Positions 22,557-33,479 of a DNA stretch of 64,000 nucleotides are shown piece after piece. The stretch lies in NCBI GenBank assembly GCA_035578155.1, contig JAPWDM010000017.1, positions 7,150,828-7,214,827 of the forward strand, in the 5' to 3' direction. This DNA is from Brachynemurus nebulosus. Taxonomy: Eukaryota > Arthropoda > Insecta > Neuroptera > Myrmeleontidae. The notes under the pieces were generated by a model that was given only the letters and a program-made list of their open reading frames with translations, had not been told where the DNA came from and made no database searches. Made by a program: the position numbers and the translations under genes. Within the stretch, counting starts at the first letter, position 1. Each line of letters starts with the position of its first letter.

Positions 22557-24684
22557 CTTACTCTTAGCTAACCATATTATAATTTAATATAAAAACTGAT
22601 AAGTTAAATATGACATTTTAATTTTATTAATACAAAAACGCAGAAAACAAAAAACAAAACAAAAAAAGACTATTTACGATTAACCGCAAAGTAAGCGCCA
22701 ATTTTTGTTTTTATTTAATAGAATTTAAATTTAAGATTGGTGGTTGTATAAACGGCTATTTTGGTACAATTTTAAATTAACACGATCAAGATCATAACCT
22801 ATAATGACGAAACGACCAGCTGGTACACTATTTTGACAACTAGTAGACCTTATATGGAATGGGGTATTTGACAGTATCAAAGAAAAGCAATTAAAACAAA
22901 TTTTAATGAAAATTTATAATAAAAGACAGTTATTTATTATACTAATTCATCTTAACTATCATTATTTGATTTAAAAAAATGTAATGAAAAAAGTAATTTT
23001 TTAGCTAAAATCCACGTAAGCAGAAACGGGCTGTGACGTTGCTTTCTCTTATATTTCAACACTATCATCACTAGTGTCGCTACTTAATTTCCGGTTAGCA
23101 AACATAACTATGGAAATTAATCAAAATTTAATTAATTTTTTAAAAATCAACAATTTCTTTTCCTAGTTACAGGAAAAATAAACATTTTTTTTTCTTAGTT
23201 ACAGGACACCTGTTGCTATCTAGAGAATGTGACGTAACTGACAGCTAGTAAACGTTTTCGCGCAAATTTTGAGAACAAATACTAAAATAATTTTTTCTAA
23301 CAATTTTCGGCATTATTTTTAAAAATTAAAAACGTATATATGCATAATACATAAATATGTGTGTTTTAAAATAATTTACCAAAATTAGTCAAATTCCCCA
23401 TTATGTGGAATTGTTGACGAGTTACAACGTTGTATCACAGTTACTTAGGTTTCAATTAATGCTGTACAGCGTCCATACTATTGAAATACTAAATTATCAT
23501 ATTATCATCGCGTGGGTAGCTGATTTTTGGCGACGTAAAGATTACGCAAGGATCTCAGGTTTTTTCTTTTTTTTTTCCTTTTTTTTTTTTAACTTAGAAT
23601 CTGTATCAAGTAAAAATTTTTGTATACGTTTAATTGTCATTAGAATACCTATTATACAAATTATGGGCGGATTACTAGATTTTATATCCCCAATTAAACA
23701 TTTATGCGTATATTTTTACTTGATACTAGTTCTAATCTTACCACCAGAGACACGAGTGAGAATCTTTACGTCGTCAATAATGTCTATTTTATTGGCCGAT
23801 GAGATCAGACCGTGTGTAACCGGCTTTAATTAGGTATTTATATCATGGCATACTTCGTATACATATTTAATCTACTAACAAATTCTTAATGAATAGTTTT
23901 AACCTTATGTAAAGGCCAGGCCAATGACGAACAAAATTGTATTCATAATGCTAGTTTCTTTATACTTATTAAAATTTTTGCCATTTCAATATTTTACATT
24001 CAATTCTTATCAAAATTCTGTACAATTCTTATTATAATAAAAAAAAAATTACTACTACTACTAATAATAATAATAATAACAATAATAATAGTAGTATAAA
24101 TAAATAAAATGAATTATATAATTCAATTTATACAGATAAAAATTATATGAGAATTTTCTGTTATTTTATTTTTTAATTTTTTCTCGTTCCAATAAAAATA
24201 TTTCTATTGTCATTAAAAACGCAACTTATTTTCATTAAAAAAAATTTATTCTAGTGAATTAGCTAAATTCTAAATAATTAACAACACATTTTTTAAAAAC
24301 TTTCACATATTATTGTATTAACAAGAAATTTTATCTAAAATCTAGTACAATATTACTCTTAAGATGATTCTAGCATACATAGTAATAGCAATAGCGTTCG
24401 GTATACATCGTATACATACCTTCACCCTTCTCTCAAGAACATGAAAGGTGAGACAGGAATATACAAATATCTCAAAAGTAAGGCAAAAGCACTTCAAAAC
24501 AAGTGAAATGTTCTTAAAAGTAAGAGCAAGTCACTTTGGCTAGTTGCGGTACGAATTCGCCCATTACTAAAGCATTGTAAAGATATATATATTTTGTTTA
24601 TTGTGTTTGGAATATGAATCTGTTCTGCAAAACAGAGAAGGAAATATGGTGTTCATATTCCAAACAAAATAAAAAGCTATATAT

Positions 24685-24687
<3 letters not shown>

Positions 24688-24719
<32 letters not shown>
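24688..24719. repeat. (AT)n microsatellite
   Basis: Pure AT dinucleotide run of about 16 units. It abuts the inward-facing end TGAGTTTTTCAGGAGTTGCC, whose imperfect mirror borders the (AT)n at 28245. Confidence 0.85.
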
Positions 24720-24721
<2 letters not shown>

Positions 24722-25552
24722 ATATGAGTTTTTCAGGAGTTGCCATTCGATTTATTCCTAAAATATGCATCTAATCGAAAAAAAGTTTATACAAAAAATA
24801 TTCAGAATAGAGGGGGCCATTCAGGAAAAATTGTTCCAGACTTCTAGGACTTACGGTTTTTTTTGGAATAGAAAATTTTTTTTTTTTTTCAAATGGGAAC
24901 ATATGTTGAGATGTTTCTTAAAAATTAGTTTGTTACTTCAAACTACCAATTATGCTAAAATTTTCATTATTTTATTGCAAATTTTTGAGAAATTGTATTT
25001 TTAAGTTTTAATTTTCAAAACCCGTGGTCAGGTTTATTTAATCGTACGCAAGAAATACGGATAATTTGCTATTTACATTCAAAACACCCAAAATAACTAG
25101 TAATGGTATGTTCGCATTAAGTTGTTTCAATAAACAAAATTTATTAATTAAATACATTAATTATCAAAATAAATTGTAGTTTTTCGTCAAATAGTAAACT
25201 TAATATTTAATAAACAGGCCATCACATTACAACTGTGATTGTAATATTTAATTTTACACCATATTAAAGAAGTCAAAATTTCTTACGTGTAAAATTGGCA
25301 TTACTAGATTCATAGATTAGGCAATATGTATGATATGAATGTAGTAGATATGTACAAAGAGCTGTCATGTTTGTCAAACTTAAATTTTTAAATTCTTTTT
25401 TAAAAAACGAAAGTAATAAAAATGTCCAAAAAAATATTTTCAATATAAAAATTTTCAAGTATGTATGGTATGTATTTTAACAATACGTCTGAAAAAGATG
25501 TATTCTAAAAAGATTCATAACCTTAATTTATTTTCCAGTAATCTGTCCAGTA

Positions 25553-25741
25553 AATATAAGCAAATCAAAAATAGTAATTTTTCATAAATCACCAAAATTA
25601 AATGAACATGGGAAATTTACGCTAAATAATGTGGAAATTTGAAAAGTTAAAACGTACACATATCTAGGTGTACGATTTTCTGCATCGAGTAGTTTTAAAA
25701 ACTGTTGCGACCATTTTATTTCAAAAGCACGAATAGCAAAA
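25553..25741 (+). pseudogene. Non-LTR retrotransposon reverse transcriptase fragment
   Basis: Translation in this frame gives about 63 residues with one internal TGA. The pattern is SKSKIVIFHK, a spacer, then YTYLGVRFSASSSFKNCCDH and ISKARIAK. That matches the C-terminal reverse transcriptase and thumb region of Jockey/RTE/I-like retroposons (consensus NKSKVMVF...YLGV.F). No upstream palm motif (F/YADD) or downstream 3' end was recognised, so it is a short dead fragment. Just downstream, 25745-25850, GAATAACTACCTTCAGCAAG is imperfectly repeated twice. Confidence 0.6.
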
Positions 25742-26159
25742 TGAAGAAAATGGGAATAACTACCTTCAGCAAGCAAATGAAAAAGCAACATACATGGAGA
25801 AAATGAGAATAACTATCTTCAGCAAGCAAACTAAAAGCAAATGAAAAAGCTACAAAGAAAGCCGTAAAAGCTAAAAAAAATATTTCAAAAAGTGATGAAA
25901 AAAAGATTCATCCTGATTTTATTACAATTTTACCATCTTTAAAACGTACGTTCTGTGTTAAAACGGTTCTCCATAATGAAAACGACAGTATTTAATAAAG
26001 TTTTTAATAAAATTACACAAATTTTATTTAATTACAACCACTTCCTAAATAAAATATAATAAATTTTTGTCCCTCCAAAGTAAAATTTTTTACGCACATT
26101 TTACATTTTAGAGCTTCCTGAACTATTTTCGTTTGGTGTCTGTCCGTCCATCCGTCTAT

Positions 26160-26465
26160 GCGTCGCCAGTTTGCACCAAGTGGCATAACTTCTGAACTAT
26201 TCGATTGTTTTTAATGAAATTTTCAAAAATTATACAGTTTGGTTCGTAGATGGTTCCCTATGAATTTAATCGAAATCGGAGTAACAGTAGCTACGCCGCT
26301 ACCATGTCATTCCAAAATTGCACCAGGTGGCATAACTTCTGAACTATTCAATTCATTTTTATGAAATTATCAGAAATTATGCGGTCTGGTTCCTAGATGG
26401 TCCCCTACAAATTTCATTGCATTCGGAGTAATGGTATCTACGGCACTACCATGAAATCCCATTAA
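26160..26465. repeat. Two imperfect tandem units of about 130-140 bp
   Basis: The phrase GGCATAACTTCTGAACTATT occurs near 26183 and 26329. Each copy is followed by a related stretch ending in a TACCATG-type block. Non-coding. Confidence 0.5.
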
Positions 26466-26647
26466 ATGTCAATATCTTATTTACTGTTAGTCACATTTCG
26501 CTCAATTTTTTATGAATCGTTTTGTTCATTTATTTTTATTAATTTATGTACCAATATTAAATTACACAAAGATATATTGGGCATTAAATTACCAAGGTGC
26601 TTTTACGAGTACGAGAAAGCTGTGTGCCACACCCCATTGGCAGCGTA

Positions 26648-26851
26648 CAGTGGACTTTCGGAGATTGTCCAATCGCAAATTGTCCATATTTCAGTGTTAG
26701 GGATTTAAACATCGTATGTTTACGTCACACGAACATTGTATTCACAAAAATTGTGTGTTTGCAGTATTCGTGTGACGTAAACGTGCGATGTTTAAATCCC
26801 TATCACCGCAATATTGATAATTTTGATTGGACAATCTCCGAAAGTCCACTG
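26648..26851. mobile_element. 204-bp TA-flanked hairpin MITE (Tc1/mariner-like)
   Basis: The ends CAGTGGACTTTCGGAGATTG and the mirror CAATCTCCGAAAGTCCACTG are flanked by TA on both sides. A second inner stem pairs GGGATTTAAACATCG with its mirror. The arms almost meet, so this is a foldback MITE. Overlapping ORFs at 26466-26893 are artefacts. Confidence 0.75.
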
Positions 26852-27512
26852 TATTTTAGTATCTTACACAACTGCGAAATTTTTTTATTTTAGTTTGTAA
26901 CCAAATGATTATGGATCATTATCTTGGTATATTTTTTTTATTGGATGACCACTTATTTTATTGTTAATTATTTCGTTTTGATTAATATTTAGAATTTTTC
27001 AGGATATAAAATAAAATACATTTTTCATAGAATAAGATTGTTTATTTTTTCCGGCAAACATCGAAATTACAGTATGTTGACGTGTTCTACAATTTTCCCT
27101 CGGTGCCATTCCCGGATTTCATAGATTTTTCAATTTTTCTTCTTCCTTGATAATAAGTTGAACGTAAAAATCGCATTTTAGATTTGATTTGTTAATGATC
27201 ATTGACCCGATGTGATCATTGCTTTTCCACAGGCATTCAAAATTTCTAAATTCCTAAATAAATTTTATTCTTGTTTCCGTATTTGACTTTTGTCATTTTT
27301 ATTTAACCTATAAAATAATTTCCATTTAAAATTAAAAATTATACTTATTTTTAATAATTAAATAATATGAAGTACTTACTTGATTTAATTACATTCCAAG
27401 AAGAATTTTAGGTATAAATCCATATGAATACCAAAAATTGAATAAAAATTAATAAAATTTGCCAAGTTAAATAGCTGAAATTCTAAATTTTATTTTTGCA
27501 TTTATGCTAAAA

Positions 27513-27823
27513 TAGAGTCCCTATAATAAATCGAGTCTTGACATGTGGTGAACACTGATTGGTTCCGGCATTTTCTGTCTAACGTTGGGTAAAATAAATT
27601 GAAAATAAGTTAAAAAATATTTAAGAAAAACCATTTAGTTTAACCTAGAAAGAATAATTAAATTAAATTTTTCTAATTGTTCATAAATTCATAACCTATT
27701 AACAATAATTATGTACTCAAAAATATTTACACAAACATGTGATAATTAATTTCGAAGCTTCCCGCTCTGTTTTGGAAAGAAAATGAATGACATGTCACGA
27801 CTCTATTTATTATAGGGACTCTA
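27513..27823. mobile_element. 311-bp MITE (family A, copy 2)
   Basis: Ends TAGAGTCCCTATAATAAATC and ATTTATTATAGGGACTCTA, clearly related to 95-411, with the same internal ATGTACTCAAAAATATTTAC block. No target duplication is recognisable for this copy. Confidence 0.75.
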
Positions 27824-28244
27824 GGTAAATCTATACGATAAGGCCATCTGTGTAAAATAAATACAATTACCGCTTGCTACTTTCCGTAATATTGAGGGTT
27901 GTTTGAAGTAGGCGCTCTTAAACTTACCAAAATTCACTTAAATAAATCACTTTTAAGCGCAAAAGTTGTAAAATTTGAAAAAAAAAACTTAAAATAAAAA
28001 TTTTTATTTTTTTATTTTTGGTTATTGTTGCTTTATTGAATAATTTTTATCAACAAATAAGTATACTATTCCATTTAAAAAAAGGTAAGTTTGTATCGTA
28101 TCTCGAAAACCACAAGAGCTATAAAGCTCCTGATTATCGCAATTGGTTGCCCCCGTCGATATCTACAACTCTTATTTGAACAATTTTTCGATTAAATCAA
28201 CGGTTTGGCTGTAATAAAAAGGGCAACTCCCGAAAAACTCACCT

Positions 28245-28245
28245 G

Positions 28246-28322
<77 letters not shown>
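28245..28322. repeat. (AT)n microsatellite
   Basis: About 38 AT units with one G interruption near 28272. It forms the left landing site of the hairpin element at 28325. Confidence 0.85.
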
Positions 28323-28324
<2 letters not shown>

Positions 28325-28325
<1 letters not shown>

Positions 28326-28950
28326 GGTGGCGCAAAAAAACCACATATTTTTCTTTTTTTTGTCTCATGGGGAAAAAAGTTAATTTAGCTCGATTTAAGA
28401 ATGCTCACCAAAAATTAGCTCGATAAAAAAATTTTTAAGGGTCGCTCAAAACTTTTTAAAATTTTAAAATGGGCCAAAAATCGATTTTTTGTTTTTCATC
28501 AAACTTTTTTTCACATCCCTACATATGTTTGTACATTGAATAATAAAAAGTACCTCCAAATTTTAACTCAAAAAATTGATAATAAAAGGTCGCTCAGGAT
28601 TTTAAAGTCAAAATATTCAATATTTTTTAGCGACGTTAAAAAATATTAAATATTTTGACTTGAAAAATTTTCAGAACTCTTGAGCGACCTTTTATTATCA
28701 ATTTTTTGAGTTAAAATTTGGAGGAATTTTTTATTATTCTATGTACAAGCATATGCAGGGATGAGAAAAAAAATTTAATGAAAAACAAAAATCGATTTTT
28801 GGCCCATTTTCAAATTTTAAAAAGGTTTGAGCGACCCTTAAAAAATTTTTTATCGAGCTAATTTTTGGTGAGCATTCTTAAATCGAGCTAAATTAACTTT
28901 TTTCCCTATGAGACAAAAAAAAGAAAAATATATGGTTTTTTTGCGCCACC

Positions 28951-28951
<1 letters not shown>
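28325..28951. mobile_element. 627-bp hairpin element inserted in an (AT)n array
   Basis: Ends GGGTGGCGCAAAAAAACC and the mirror GGTTTTTTTGCGCCACCC are flanked by TA and then by (AT)n on both sides. Matched arms of about 300 bp include GATTTAAGAATGCTCACC. Consistent with a TA-targeting MITE that landed within a microsatellite. Non-coding. Confidence 0.7.

Positions 28952-28952
<1 letters not shown>

Positions 28953-29036
<84 letters not shown>
28953..29036. repeat. (AT)n microsatellite
   Basis: About 42 AT units, the right half of the array split by the hairpin element at 28325-28951. Confidence 0.85.
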
Positions 29037-29038
<2 letters not shown>

Positions 29039-29039
29039 A

Positions 29040-29380
29040 TCCAGACCGAAGTTATCAGGGTCCAGAAATAGGCTGAATTGCTTCGAGAAAAGATTTTAAT
29101 TAATTACTCTCTTATGGCATCTCAACTGCTTCTATTGGAAAAAAGATTTATATACATATTGATGAATCAAGGCAATGAAATATGTCCATATCAGGAACTT
29201 TGTGTATATTGCTTAATAAAATGATCGAAACACCAGTTTTTAATAAAAAAATTACTAAAATCTGAGGCAGTGCCCCTGTGCTCCCGCGAAGACGAGGCAA
29301 AACAAAATAAACAGAGCACTGCTGTATCTTTTCTCGAAGCAATTCAGCCTATTTTTGGACCCTGATAACTTCAGCCTGGA
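29040..29380. mobile_element. 341-bp TIR element with TAA duplication
   Basis: About 50-bp inverted ends starting TCCAGACCGAAGTTATCAGG. The inner portions share GCTGAATTGCTTCGAGAAAA. TAA occurs on both sides (29037-29039 and 29381-29383). A 3-bp TWA-type duplication fits PIF/Harbinger-derived MITEs. Confidence 0.6.
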
Positions 29381-29394
29381 TAATACTTAACTCT

Positions 29395-29720
29395 TTAAAT
29401 GATTAAGACGAGTTAACTCGTCCTGCAATATGGCTGCTCAAAATGTTGCGATATGTACATATTCACTGGTACAGGTGCCGGCATATGTGACAGATTTTCC
29501 GAAATACGGTATAATTCTAAATAATGTCAAATTTTATCAACATAGTTTAGTATAATTTATATTTTGTAAATTCCTAAGGTTCACTTTTTTGATGTTGGAA
29601 TCTTTGATTTTTTTCTTTTTTTGTAACCTTATCTATTGTACTTATCACTTGGCAGTAAAAAGTCTGGCATTTTGAGACAAAAAAATTTTTCCATATGGTT
29701 TGTTTAAAAGGATTAAGAGC
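29395..29720. repeat. Dispersed repeat, inverted copy of 9340-9700
   Basis: Contains GACGAGTTAACTCGTCCTGC, TTTTCCGAAATACGGTATAA and CCATATGGTTTGTTTAAAAG in the order expected for the reverse complement of 9340-9700. Non-coding. Confidence 0.65.
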
Positions 29721-29792
29721 TCAAATTGTCAGGATAGAATATAGTCACCAGTGTTATAAAATGTACCAAATTTCAATTTTATAGCTCTATTG

Positions 29793-29970
<178 letters not shown>

Positions 29971-30103
29971 TTCAATTCGTCACTCACTCACTGATGATCA
30001 TCAGAATTATAGAGTACTTCCCGAAGTTTCAGAAAGTTGAAATTTGGTCTGTAGGCTGGGTTCAGTGTGTTGCCAACTACACCGTAATTACCTTAAAAAC
30101 ACG

Positions 30104-31785
30104 GGTGCCGCGACTAAATAACTGTGGACAAAATAACCGTGACAAAACAACCGCGACAAAATAACCGTGGACAAAATAACTGAACGACAAAATAACCGCA
30201 CGACAAAATAACCTTAGACAAAATAACTGTGGACAAAATAACCGCACGACAAAACAACCAAACGACAAAATAACCGAACAACAAAATAAACATCATTAAT
30301 TATTCTTTTGAGTTAGGGTACATGCGGCTGTGATATGATTAAGATTTTTTTTTTGCTCCCTGTATATAAAAGATGGCTAAATTGCAATAGACCTTAAATA
30401 TTGGTATTTAAACTATTGCGTTTAAAAACGAACGTTAATGGGTGAAAACTATTGTATTTAAAAAGCTAAGCTTGGGAAACATTATTTTGAAAAATCGGTG
30501 GTAGGGTTAGTTAAGGTTAGGTTAGTTTAGTTAGTTTTGACAATATACTTCGACTTTGACATAAAAGCTAATTAGGTTAAGGTTATAGGTGGTGAGGTTA
30601 GTTAAGATTAGGTTAGTTTAGTTAGTTTTGACAATATACTTCGGCTTTGGTATAAAAACTAATTAGGTTAAGGTTATAGGTGGTGAGGTTAGTTAAGGTT
30701 AGGTTAGTTTAGTTAGTTTTGACAATATACTTCGACTTTGGTATAAAAACTAATTAGGTTAAGGTTATAGGTGGTGAGGTTAATTAAGGTTAGGTTAGTT
30801 TAGTTAGTTTTGACAATATACTTCGACTTTAGTATAAAAACTAATTAGGTTAAGGTTATAGGTGGTGAGGTTAGTTAAGGTTAGTTTAGTTTAGTTAGTT
30901 TTGACAATATACTTCGACTTTGGTATAAAAACTAATTAGGTTAAGGTTATAGGTGGTGAGGTTAGTTAAGGTTAGGTTAGTTTAGTTAGTTTTGACAATA
31001 TACTTCGACTTTGGTATAAAAACTAATTAGGTTAAGGTTATAGGTGGTGAGGTTAGTTAAGGTTAGGTTAGTTTAGTTACTTTTGACAATATACTTCGAC
31101 TTTGATATAAAAACTAATTAGGTTAAGGTTATAGGTAGTGAGGTTAGTTAAGGTTAGGTTAGTTTTGACAATATACTTCGACTTTGGTATAAAAGCTAAT
31201 TAGGTTAAGGTTATAGGTGGTGAGGTTAGTTAAGGTTAGGTTAGTTTAGTTAGTTTTGACAATATACTTCGACTTTGGTATAAAAACTAATTAGGTTAAG
31301 GTTATAGGTGGTGAGGTTAGTTAAGGTTAGGTTAGTTTAGTTAGTTTTGACAATATACTTCGACTTTGGTATAAAAACTAATTAGGTTAAGGTTATAGGT
31401 GGTGAGGTTAGTTAAGGTTAGGTTAGTTTAGTTAGTTTTGACAATATACTTCGACTTTCATTTAAAAAGTAGGTGGTGAGGTTTGTTAAGGTTACCCTTT
31501 ACCCGAAGGTAATAAGTTAGTTTAGTCTAGATACTGTCATCTAGTGTATAATAACGTGTCTGGTAAAAATTTGAAGCTAATCATAGCATTCCCATTCTTG
31601 GAAAAAAAATATAAAAAATAAAAAATATAACAAAATAATAAATAAATAAACTTTAAAGTTATTTTGTCGTTTGGTTATTTTCTCGTGCGGTTATTTTGTC
31701 CACAGTTACTTTGTCTGAGGTTATTTTGTCGTGCAGTTATTTTGTCATTCGGTTATTTTGTCCGCGGTTATTTTGTCGCGGAACC
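30104..31785. mobile_element. hAT-like element with 8-bp TSD AAAACACG (inner), repeat-built ends
   Basis: The ends GGTGCCGCGAC and GTCGCGGAACC are inverted, and AAAACACG flanks both sides (30096-30103 and 31786-31793). Each terminal region, about 190 bp at the left and 140 bp at the right, consists of degenerate ~15-bp units of the form GACAAAATAACCGTG, inverted between the two ends. The centre carries a 91-bp tandem array. No transposase. Confidence 0.75.
30480..31480. repeat. 91-bp tandem array, about 11 units
   Basis: The marker CAATATACTTCG recurs every 91 bp (30541, 30632, 30723 and so on to about 31442), with one unit shortened by roughly 8 bp. Units carry many GGTTAGGTTAG-like steps. 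The array is wholly internal to the inner hAT-like element. Confidence 0.9.
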
Positions 31786-32125
31786 AAAACACGGTAATCA
31801 GCACAAATCTACTACCTACGGTAGGGTTACAATTACGGTAGCAAAAAACACGGTAATATTGACGATCTTAATATTATAATATAAAAACTTGTAAATAATT
31901 ATGATACTTACTATATCTTTATGATTATTTATGATTAACTTTAAATTTCAGGAATTTTAGTTACTTTCGTTAGGGTATTTTGGTTTTATTCTAATGACAA
32001 CACTGTTCTTTGTTTTTGTTTACATTTTTCAAAATGTTAACTCCGGGAATTCTTCTAACAATGTACAATGAGTTTGAAGATATTATGCGAACGAATTCGA
32101 TGGGTAACTACCGTATTTTATTTTA

Positions 32126-32362
32126 GATGAATACTTATTGTTAGTACGTTTTAATTTCGTTTGTATGCAAAAACGTAATAAGTTGCTAACGAAATCCATC
32201 ACCGGAAATTTTTCGTCGCAGCAGGGGTTTTACAGCTACACGGTAAAGACTGTCTGTATTAACTTTAACCGTTTTAATCCCACAAACGTTATGATCCAGA
32301 AGCATAATATCGATATGTACAAAAATGATGACTTAGCAATTATACTATCTGATTCAGATTAA
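32126..32362 (+). CDS. Short unidentified ORF, possible exon remnant
   Basis: The frame follows a TTTTAG acceptor-like site and runs about 78 codons to TAA, ending in an acidic tail (DDLAIILSDSD). An ATG lies at 32165. Upstream, 32034-32090, another frame encodes MLTPGILLTMYNEFEDIM and could be a preceding exon, but the space between them is too short for a normal intron. I do not recognise the protein. It lies within a hAT-like element, so it may be a captured or eroded fragment. It is not strongly supported as a functional gene. Confidence 0.25.
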   Translation, partial: DEYLLLVRFNFVCMQKRNKLLTKSITGNFSSQQGFYSYTVKTVCINFNRFNPTNVMIQKHNIDMYKNDDLAIILSDSD

Positions 32363-32524
32363 TAAGTTTTTTTCTCAATTTTGACCTTTATTTCCTACTG
32401 AAAAAACAAGGTAATTATACCGTACTTTAAATATAAATTACAACATAATTTTTGAAAATCTACGGTATTTTTTTATAAATTCCACGATCAGCTAGCTTTC
32501 AGAGTTGGCAACACTGGCTGGGTT

Positions 32525-32890
32525 TAGCACACAATTAACGAGAAAATTAACAAATCTCTGATTTTCCCTCTTTAGCTTCTTACAAATAATAAAACATATT
32601 GTAGACTTACAGAGAAATAAGAAAAATTAAAAAATCAAATCAAATGGCTTTTGGCTTATTTTGTATTTGTAACTAGGAAAAAATTATTTACTTTTCTTGT
32701 TACTATGAGAAAAATTTGTAAATTTTAAAAATCTTTGAAAATATTTGACACATTAAAACGTCAAAAAATGTCTTTTCGATTATTCGCTTAATGACGGCAA
32801 TTAAAGGTACTTACGGCTAATTTTCGATAGGCAACCCTGGAGCAATCTATTACATTGCCATTAAGGATTCATTTAAATTAAGTTTCATTA
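32525..32890. other. AT-rich interval, nothing recognised
   Basis: No ORF or repeat end was supported between the hAT-like element and the Helentron-like terminus. Confidence 0.25.
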
Positions 32891-32896
32891 AAAAAA

Positions 32897-33059
32897 TACC
32901 CCTGTCGCAGCATCTGCATAACATAGCGAATTTCCAAATCTTGGGCACTGGCGGATCTCATCTAAGACCTGTACCTATTTAAAATAGTTTAGCTTTCTAA
33001 GAGTAAAAGATTTTCTAAAATCGGCTGGGTAATTAGTTTTGATATTTTTGGGACCCAAG

Positions 33060-33125
<66 letters not shown>

Positions 33126-33246
33126 TTTAGTGAATATCATTTTCGTATTCTAGGGACCTCAAAACAGATTTCTGCCAGTCCCGGACTCAGATTGCGTCAT
33201 GAGACCTACTGTAATAGTTGAATTTCGAGTTTTCGAAATTCGCTAA
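32897..33246 (+). mobile_element. Helentron-like non-autonomous element, short copy
   Basis: Begins TACCCCTGTCGCAGCATC followed by GCATAACATAGCGAATTTCC, contains (AT)n at 33061-33122, and ends in a conserved tail with the hairpin GAATTTCGAGTTTTCGAAATTC followed by GCTAA. The 5' motif TAGCGAATTTC is the reverse complement of the 3' terminal GAAATTCGCTA. Subterminal inverted repeats, an internal microsatellite, a 3' hairpin and no target duplication are the layout of DINE-1/HINE elements mobilised by Helentrons. The family assignment is inferred. Confidence 0.6.
33061..33122. repeat. (AT)n microsatellite inside a Helentron-like element
   Basis: About 31 AT units directly preceding the conserved tail AAATTTTAGTGAATATCATT. 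Confidence 0.85.
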
Positions 33247-33479
33247 AATGTAAATTAAACAGATTTTCTAAGCTAATGTAATGAAGAATTTTTTTTTTTA
33301 TTGAATTTTTAAGTAAACAAGAAATTGAAAATTATGTTATGATATAAATATTATTAAATATGAAACAAAACAAAATATGTACAATGTACATATGTATGCA
33401 CGGAAAAATATTTTGAATCGATTTTGAAAATTTTTTCACTAATAATTTATAATGTTAAAAAATTAAACCATTTCAAATG

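Larger units (their letters stand above)
21325..24560. mobile_element. 3.2-kb element with ~600-bp inverted terminal arms
   Basis: Both ends read GGGCGAATTCGTACCGCAAC inward. The left arm runs to about 21945 and the right arm from about 23963, including TACTTTTAAGAACATT, the GTATACGATGTATACCGAACG block and trinucleotide ATT/AAT runs. The roughly 2-kb centre holds a smaller TIR element (21987-22368), a hairpin (22405-22556) and sequence shared with 51700-51810. No transposase ORF remains; the ORF at 23405-23833 has no recognisable domain. Target duplication unclear. Confidence 0.65.
30063..32516. mobile_element. hAT-like element with 8-bp TSD GCTGGGTT (outer)
   Basis: The ends CAGTGTGTTGCCAACT and AGTTGGCAACACTG are inverted and flanked by GCTGGGTT on both sides (30055-30062 and 32517-32524). 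An 8-bp duplication with a CAGTG-type terminus fits the hAT superfamily. A second hAT-like element sits inside (30104-31785). Without it the outer element is about 760 bp and non-autonomous. It holds a short unidentified ORF (32126-32362). Confidence 0.75.

Noticed and set aside
23405..23833. 142-codon ORF with hydrophobic segments
   Set aside because: It includes a poly-Phe run from a T tract, parts of it are repeated in non-coding form at 51700-51810, and it lies inside a long-TIR element.
30480..31480. Possible interstitial telomere repeat (many TTAGG-like steps)
   Set aside because: The array has a 91-bp unit with non-telomeric sequence in each copy; there are no uninterrupted (TTAGG)n runs, and it is internal to a hAT-like element.
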